Positions 6,562 through 10,484 of a stretch of DNA of 10,484 bases are shown one piece after another. This stretch comes from an uncultured Rhodocyclaceae bacterium. Its GTDB lineage: Bacteria; Pseudomonadota; Gammaproteobacteria; Burkholderiales; Rhodocyclaceae. Each line of letters starts with the position of its first letter. The first letter of the stretch is position 1. Location: NCBI GenBank assembly GCA_937892345.1, contig CALAGF010000207.1, positions 1-10,484 of the forward strand, in the 5' to 3' direction. A model generated the notes under the pieces. It saw only the letters and a list, made by a program, of their open reading frames with translations. It was not told where the DNA came from and did no database searches. Both the position numbers and the translations under genes were made by a program.

Positions 6562-6879
6562 TCAGGCCTGATCGTCGACTTTGACGACTTTCATGCTCAA
6601 GCCCGCCAGATTGACCAGCGAGCGAGCGTCCTCTCCCAGCAGGCTTATCTCGCTGGCCACCTGACGCGCATCCTCAAGAATCCGGGTGCCGCCTGAAAAA
6701 TCACCAATGGCCAAGGCTTCGACCTCGGCACGCTCCTGTTGCAGACTGCGTTCCTTGTCGCCCTCAATGCCTTCCAGGGCTTCGACCCGCCGAATCTGCT
6801 GCGCTCCAGCCTGTTCGGCACGTTCAACGGAATCGCGCGAGTGACTCTGAGTCGTTGATTCCAGACGGGATAATTTCAT
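6562..6879 (-). CDS. Unrecognised small, charged, probably helical protein
   Basis: I do not recognise this family. The 105 residues contain no Cys, Pro, Trp or Tyr and a single Phe. They are rich in Glu, Arg, Ala and Gln, with a slight acidic excess. Residues 15-58 (for example RAEQAGAQQIRRVEALEGIE and KERSLQQERAEVEALAIG) look like long amphipathic helices able to form a coiled coil. A glycine turn (FSGGTR, 61-66) follows, then a second helical part and a short C-terminal strand, MKVVKVDD. There is no signal peptide or membrane segment, so it should be cytosolic. It is judged a real gene because AGGAGG lies 6 bases before the ATG, an excellent Shine-Dalgarno. It begins 48 bases after the DUF4197 gene on the same strand. 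That gap holds a strong hairpin overlapping the Shine-Dalgarno, hinting at translational control. Function unknown. Confidence 0.7.
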   Translation of the reverse strand: MKLSRLESTTQSHSRDSVERAEQAGAQQIRRVEALEGIEGDKERSLQQERAEVEALAIGDFSGGTRILEDARQVASEISLLGEDARSLVNLAGLSMKVVKVDDQA

Positions 6880-6888
6880 CGTTGGCCT

Positions 6889-6915
6889 CCTGTTCCGGTC
6901 AACGGCCGGAACAGG
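6889..6915 (-). promoter_or_regulatory. Perfect 10-bp hairpin overlapping the ribosome binding site of the 105-residue gene
   Basis: CCTGTTCCGG (6889-6898) is the exact reverse complement of CCGGAACAGG (6906-6915), with a 7-base loop. In the minus-strand transcript the 3' arm ends in AGG, which is also the first half of the AGGAGG Shine-Dalgarno (6891-6886). Half of the ribosome binding site is thus paired when the hairpin forms. There is no T-run, so it is not a standard terminator. It may reduce translation of the small gene, or stabilise the upstream pilT-pilU-DUF4197 message. Confidence 0.5.
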
Positions 6916-6927
6916 CGCAAACTTGAA

Positions 6928-7614
6928 TCAGAGGGCGCCAAACACCTTGCTCAACAAGGCGCTTCCGGCAGCGACCGGGTTGGAGCGCAGCTTCTTCTCT
7001 TCCTCGGCAATCATCAGGAACAGGCCATCCATCGCCTTATTGGTCACATAGCTGTCGATGTCGGCATTGTTCTTGTCGAGCAGGCCCATGGATGCGGCCT
7101 TGCCGGCCAGCTGGTTGTATTGCTCGGCCAGTTGCAGTTTCTTGGTCGACGCTTTCACGATGGGCATGAACTTGGCGATCAATTGTTCGCTGGAGGAGGT
7201 ACGGAAATATTGGGTGACGCTATCGTCACCGCCGGTCAGGATGGACTTGGCGTCCATGACACTCATCTTCTTGATGGAATCCACCAGAATGGGTTTGGCT
7301 TCGGCAACGGCATTTTCTGCGGCATGGTTCATGGTTTCAACCAACTGGTCCGCCTGCTTGCCCAAGCCGAACATGCGCAGGGCCTTTTGCCCTTGCTCCA
7401 GATAACCCGGCAGGGGAATCCTGACCTTCTCGTTACCGAGAAAACCATTGCTTGCCCCAAGCGAGGACACCGCGTAATCGGCCCCCTTCGACAGGGCTGC
7501 CTTGACGCCGGCAGAGGCATCGCCGCTGGAAATGGCATCCAGCGCACCCGCCATGGCCTGGCTTGCGGTCAACGAAACAAACAGTGCAAAAACGATATGG
7601 CTAATTCGGCGCAT
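6928..7614 (-). CDS. Exported DUF4197 family protein
   Basis: A 228-residue protein of the uncharacterised DUF4197 family, which is widespread in proteobacteria and predicted to be periplasmic. A signal peptide is clear: MRRIS, then a hydrophobic stretch at 8-17, then AMA at 20-22, with cleavage likely after residue 22. The mature part starts GALDAISSGDASAGVKAAL and contains the family's usual blocks VRIPLPGYLEQGQKALRMFG and the VTQYFRTSSSEQL region. There is no lipobox cysteine. The ATG at 7614 has AGGAG 6-7 bases upstream. It begins only 15 bases after the stop of pilU, so it is almost certainly cotranscribed with pilU. Whether it has any role in pilus retraction is unknown; the linkage is suggestive only. 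Confidence 0.88.
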   Translation of the reverse strand: MRRISHIVFALFVSLTASQAMAGALDAISSGDASAGVKAALSKGADYAVSSLGASNGFLGNEKVRIPLPGYLEQGQKALRMFGLGKQADQLVETMNHAAENAVAEAKPILVDSIKKMSVMDAKSILTGGDDSVTQYFRTSSSEQLIAKFMPIVKASTKKLQLAEQYNQLAGKAASMGLLDKNNADIDSYVTNKAMDGLFLMIAEEEKKLRSNPVAAGSALLSKVFGAL

Positions 7615-7629
7615 CAGGCTCTCCTGGAA

Positions 7630-8769
7630 TTATTCAACGATATCGAGATGACCAATCCCGGTGGTAAGGTCACGACCCTTGGAATCCTTGCCGTGCAGCT
7701 TGATCTGAAGTCGCAGGTCGTTCAGCGAATCCGCATTGCGCAAGGCATCTTCGTAGCTGATCTTGCCCGCTTCGTAGAGATCGAACAGCGCCTGATCAAA
7801 GGTTTGCATCCCGAGCTCGCGCGATTTCTTCATGTTTTCCTTGATCTCGTGGACCTCGCCCTTGAAGATCAGGTCGGAAATCAGCGGCGAATTCAGCATC
7901 ACTTCCACCGCCGCAACCCGACCCTTGCCATCTTTTTTGGGCAGAAGGCGCTGCGAAACCATGGCGCGCAAATTCAAGGACAGGTCCATCAGCAATTGCT
8001 GGCGCCGCTCTTCCGGGAAGAAGTTGATGATCCGGTCAATCGCTTGATTGGTGCTGTTGGCGTGCAAGGTAGCCAAGGCCAGATGGCCGGTTTCGGCAAA
8101 GGCAATTGCATAGTCCATCGTCTGCCGGTCGCGGATTTCACCCATCACGATGACATCGGGCGCCTGACGCAGGGTATTTTTCAGCGCCGGCCCCCAGTCT
8201 TCGGTATCAACACCAATCTCGCGCTGGGTCACGATGCAGTTTTTGTGCTCGTGTACGTACTCGATCGGGTCCTCGACAGTGATGATGTGGCCGAAGCTGT
8301 TTTCGTTACGGTAATCGACCAGCGCGGCAAGGGAGGTGGTTTTACCCGTGCCCGTGCCTCCGACCATGACGATCAGACCCCGCTTGGTCATCCCCAAATC
8401 TTTCAGGACGGGCGGCAAGCCAAGATCGTCCAGGGTCGGAATACTCATGTTGATGGTGCGCAGGACGACAGCCACCCGGCCCTGCTGGACCAGCGCATTC
8501 ACCCGGAAGCGCCCGATGCCGGTGGGTGAAATAGCGAAATTGCATTCACGAGTCGACTCGAATTCCGCTGCCTGACGATCGTTCATGATCGAACGGGCAA
8601 GTTCAGCGGTGTGTTGCTGGGTCAACACCTGATTGGAAACTGGCGTGACCTTGCCATCCATCTTGATGGCCGGCGGAAAGCCGGATGTGATGAACAAGTC
8701 CGAGCCTTTCTTCTGCGACATCAGGCGCAAAAGATCGTGCATGAATTTCATCGCCTGATCGCGTTCCAT
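7630..8769 (-). CDS. pilU: PilU, PilT-dependent type IV pilus retraction ATPase
   Basis: A hexameric cytoplasmic AAA-like ATPase of the GspE/PilT superfamily that helps PilT retract type IV pili under load. The 379 residues are close to the usual PilU length. Visible features are a PAS-like N-terminal domain (GSDLFITSGFPPAIKMDG), Walker A GGTGTGKT (137-144), the Asp box ITVEDPIEYVHEH (163-175), Walker B VIVMGEIRD (206-214) and the His box GHLALATLHANST (228-240). PilU rather than PilT is indicated by the long C-terminal extension after the ATPase core (KLHGKDSKGRDLTTGIG). It also lacks the PilT AIRNLIRE motif, reading SPLISDLIF there. The ATG at 8769 has AAGGGG 5-6 bases upstream; an ATG at 8751 is less well placed. 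The gene follows pilT by 37 bases on the same strand. Confidence 0.94.
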   Translation of the reverse strand: MERDQAMKFMHDLLRLMSQKKGSDLFITSGFPPAIKMDGKVTPVSNQVLTQQHTAELARSIMNDRQAAEFESTRECNFAISPTGIGRFRVNALVQQGRVAVVLRTINMSIPTLDDLGLPPVLKDLGMTKRGLIVMVGGTGTGKTTSLAALVDYRNENSFGHIITVEDPIEYVHEHKNCIVTQREIGVDTEDWGPALKNTLRQAPDVIVMGEIRDRQTMDYAIAFAETGHLALATLHANSTNQAIDRIINFFPEERRQQLLMDLSLNLRAMVSQRLLPKKDGKGRVAAVEVMLNSPLISDLIFKGEVHEIKENMKKSRELGMQTFDQALFDLYEAGKISYEDALRNADSLNDLRLQIKLHGKDSKGRDLTTGIGHLDIVE

Positions 8770-8806
8770 CGCTACCCCTTGAGTTTTTTATTGGCCGACA
8801 GCCGGA

Positions 8807-9850
8807 TCAAGCCGGAAAGGCTTCTTTGTTGGCGGCCTTCTGACGCGCCTCGTTGCTGGAAATCAGGTTACGGCGAACCATGTCGACAAGGCACTGATCC
8901 AGCGTCTGCATGCCGACATTCTGACCGGTCTGAATCGCGGAATACATTTGTGCAATCTTGTTTTCACGAATCAGATTCCGGATGGCCGGCGTGCCGATCA
9001 TGATTTCGTGCGCAGCAACGCGCCCGCTCCCATCCTTGGTCTTCAGCAGGGTCTGCGAAATGACTGCACGCAAGGACTCCGAGAGCATGGAGCGGACCAT
9101 TTCCTTTTCGGCCGCAGGGAAGACGTCGACCACGCGGTCAATCGTCTTGGCGGCAGACGAAGTATGCAGGGTGCCAAACACCAGGTGACCCGTTTCAGCG
9201 GCGGTCAGTGCGAGACGGATGGTTTCCAGATCGCGCAGTTCGCCGACCAGAATCACATCCGGATCCTCGCGCAGGGCCGAGCGCAAGGCGTTGGAGAATG
9301 ACTGGGTATGCGGACCGACTTCACGCTGGTTGATCAGGCATTTCTTGGATTCGTGCACGAATTCGATCGGATCTTCAACCGTAAGGATATGGCCGTAATC
9401 ATTTTCGTTGACGTGATTGACCATCGCCGCCAGCGTCGTCGACTTGCCCGAACCGGTCGGGCCGGTCACCAGAACGATACCCCGGTGGTACTCGGCAATG
9501 TCCTTGAAAATTTTCGGACAATTGAGCTCCTCGAGCGTGAGCACCTTGGACGGAATGGTCCGGAATACCGCGGCCGAGCCCCGTTGTTGATTGTAGGCAT
9601 TGACCCGGAAACGGGCGAGATTGGGTATCTCGAAAGAGAAGTCAATTTCCAGCGTTTCTTCGTAATGTTTGCGCTGGGCATCGTTCATGATGTCATACAC
9701 CATGCCATGCACATCCTTGTGTTCCATCGGCGGCAGGTTGATGCGGCGCACATCGCCATGAACCCGAATCATTGGTGGCAGCCCGGAAGAGAGGTGCAAA
9801 TCGGAGGCCTTGTTCTTGACACTGAATGCCAGCAGTTCGGTGATGTCCAT
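8807..9850 (-). CDS. pilT: PilT, type IV pilus retraction ATPase
   Basis: A cytoplasmic hexameric ATPase that depolymerises the type IV pilus at the inner-membrane platform, driving twitching motility, surface attachment and DNA uptake. The 347 residues match the family (344-350). In order: N-terminal PAS-like domain (ASDLHLSSGLPPMIRVHG), Walker A GPTGSGKS (130-137), Asp box LTVEDPIEFVHES, Walker B VILVGELRD (199-207), His box GHLVFGTLHTSSA (221-233) and the PilT-specific AIRNLIRE motif (289-296) needed for retraction. The ATG at 9850 has AAGGA 8 bases upstream. It is the first gene of the minus-strand group pilT-pilU-DUF4197-small gene, and is divergent from yggS with a 56-base gap. The pilT-pilU pair next to yggS is a recurrent arrangement in beta- and gammaproteobacteria. 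Confidence 0.96.
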   Translation of the reverse strand: MDITELLAFSVKNKASDLHLSSGLPPMIRVHGDVRRINLPPMEHKDVHGMVYDIMNDAQRKHYEETLEIDFSFEIPNLARFRVNAYNQQRGSAAVFRTIPSKVLTLEELNCPKIFKDIAEYHRGIVLVTGPTGSGKSTTLAAMVNHVNENDYGHILTVEDPIEFVHESKKCLINQREVGPHTQSFSNALRSALREDPDVILVGELRDLETIRLALTAAETGHLVFGTLHTSSAAKTIDRVVDVFPAAEKEMVRSMLSESLRAVISQTLLKTKDGSGRVAAHEIMIGTPAIRNLIRENKIAQMYSAIQTGQNVGMQTLDQCLVDMVRRNLISSNEARQKAANKEAFPA

Positions 9851-9873
9851 GCGGTTCGTCCTTGAGGCCCGTG

Positions 9874-9879
9874 TATACT
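9874..9879 (+). promoter_or_regulatory. -10 element in the yggS/pilT divergent promoter region
   Basis: TATACT on the plus strand matches the -10 consensus at 5 of 6 positions and would start yggS transcription at about 9886, leaving a leader of some 20 bases. The opposite strand of the same site reads TATACA, so the element could also serve pilT. The -35 regions on both strands are weak. The whole intergenic gap is only 56 bases (9851-9906), so the two promoters must overlap. Confidence 0.4.
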
Positions 9880-9906
9880 TGGGCGGGTGGAAAATTCCAG
9901 AAGATT

Positions 9907-10484
9907 ATGAGCGCAATCGCCGACAACCTGCAAGCCATCCGGGACCGCATCGCCCGCGCCGCCTGCGCGGTCGGGCGCAAGCCTTCCGATATCAGCCTGC
10001 TCGCGGTAAGCAAGACAAAACCGCTGTCCGACATCGAAATGGCCATCGCGGCCGGACAATCGGCGTTTGGCGAAAACTACGTGCAGGAGGGTGTCGACAA
10101 ATGCCGCTCATTTGCAGTTGACCGGGGTATTGAATGGCATTTCATCGGCCCTTTGCAAAGCAACAAGTCACGCAGCGTCGCCGAGCATTTTGACTGGGTT
10201 CATACGGTCGACCGGCTCAAAATCGCAGAAAGGCTTTCCGCACAACGCCCGGCAAGCCTGCCCCCGATTCAGGTGTGCGTTCAGGTCAATATTTCCGGCG
10301 AAGCCAGCAAGAGCGGCTGTTCCCCGGAAACGGCAAGCGCACTTTGCCATGCAGTGGCTGCACTACCCGGCCTGCAACTGCGTGGCCTGATGGCAATTCC
10401 GGAAGCTTCAAATGATCTGCAGCAGCAGCGTGAACCGCTACGCCGGCTTCGTGAGTTGTTCGAGCAAATTCGCGACAGCGGGCT
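9907..10484 (+). CDS. yggS: YggS/PROSC family pyridoxal-phosphate homeostasis protein, 3' end off the window
   Basis: A cytosolic PLP-binding protein with an alanine-racemase-like TIM-barrel fold and no known catalysis; it buffers PLP and affects amino-acid pools. The 192 residues present start MSAIADNLQAIRDRIARAAC. Lys36 in LLAVSKTKP is the Schiff-base lysine that holds PLP. Other family blocks are FGENYVQEG, IEWHFIGPLQSNKS (about 75-88), VHTVDRL, VCVQVNISGEASKSG and LRGLMAIPE. The full family length is about 230, so roughly 40 residues are missing past the window edge. The ATG at 9907 matches family N-termini, but its Shine-Dalgarno is weak (AGAAG very close to the start). The gene is divergent from pilT and shares a 56-base intergenic region with it. 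In many relatives proC or other housekeeping genes follow yggS. Confidence 0.94.
   Translation, partial: MSAIADNLQAIRDRIARAACAVGRKPSDISLLAVSKTKPLSDIEMAIAAGQSAFGENYVQEGVDKCRSFAVDRGIEWHFIGPLQSNKSRSVAEHFDWVHTVDRLKIAERLSAQRPASLPPIQVCVQVNISGEASKSGCSPETASALCHAVAALPGLQLRGLMAIPEASNDLQQQREPLRRLRELFEQIRDSG

Noticed and set aside
6541..6567. Possible terminator after the 105-residue gene (GGCTTAAGCC palindrome)
   Set aside because: The stem is short, lacks a T-run on either strand and could be chance; read-through into rep is equally likely.
7120..8529. Plus-strand open frame of 469 codons opposite the DUF4197 gene and pilU
   Set aside because: It covers pilU, whose Walker and His boxes are intact on the minus strand. 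The plus-strand translation is low in recognisable motifs and runs across two real genes.

Overview
The window looks like chromosomal DNA of a betaproteobacterium, most likely of the Rhodocyclales type. The basis is family resemblance of the proteins (a membrane-anchored cytochrome c5, Rep, a PilT/PilU pair, DUF4197), GC-rich codon use and the gene neighbourhood. The genus is inferred and cannot be fixed by eye.

Layout, left to right. (a) Positions 1 to about 212 do not fit what follows. A minus-strand reading frame there reads like part of a repeat-rich, beta-propeller-like protein, with noticeably lower GC, and it interrupts a sensor kinase inside its ATPase domain. This is either an assembly chimera or a real rearrangement. 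(b) Positions about 213-3156, minus strand: a two-gene operon with a FIST sensory-domain protein followed, through an ATGA stop/start overlap, by a soluble GAF-PAS-PAS histidine kinase. A near-consensus sigma-70-type promoter lies in front of the FIST gene. (c) Positions 3221-3721, minus strand: pncC (CinA C-terminal family), NMN amidohydrolase. (d) Positions 3722-3952: an intergenic stretch holding a likely unannotated plus-strand small RNA. It has a -10 box, an unpaired CCCCTCCT anti-Shine-Dalgarno motif, a perfect hairpin with a hexa-C loop, and a strong intrinsic terminator. The promoter of the next gene follows. (e) Positions 3953-4399, plus strand: a membrane-anchored cytochrome c5-like protein with its own terminator.

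(f) Positions 4486-9850, minus strand: five co-directional genes, in transcription order pilT, pilU, a DUF4197 exported protein, an unrecognised 105-residue charged protein, and the DNA helicase rep. Gaps inside the group are short (37, 15, 48 and about 84 bases). A perfect 10-bp hairpin sits on the Shine-Dalgarno of the 105-residue gene. (g) Positions 9907-10484, plus strand: the start of the YggS/PROSC PLP-homeostasis gene, divergent from pilT and cut by the window end.

Most of the window is ordinary housekeeping content: type IV pilus retraction, replication-fork helicase, NAD salvage, electron transfer and PLP homeostasis. The items that merit attention are the candidate sRNA, the discordant left edge, and the hairpin/Shine-Dalgarno arrangement before the unrecognised small gene. 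I saw no CRISPR array, insertion sequence, tRNA or rRNA, and no defence system. No gene-free stretch exceeds 300 bases; the longest is 3722-3952.
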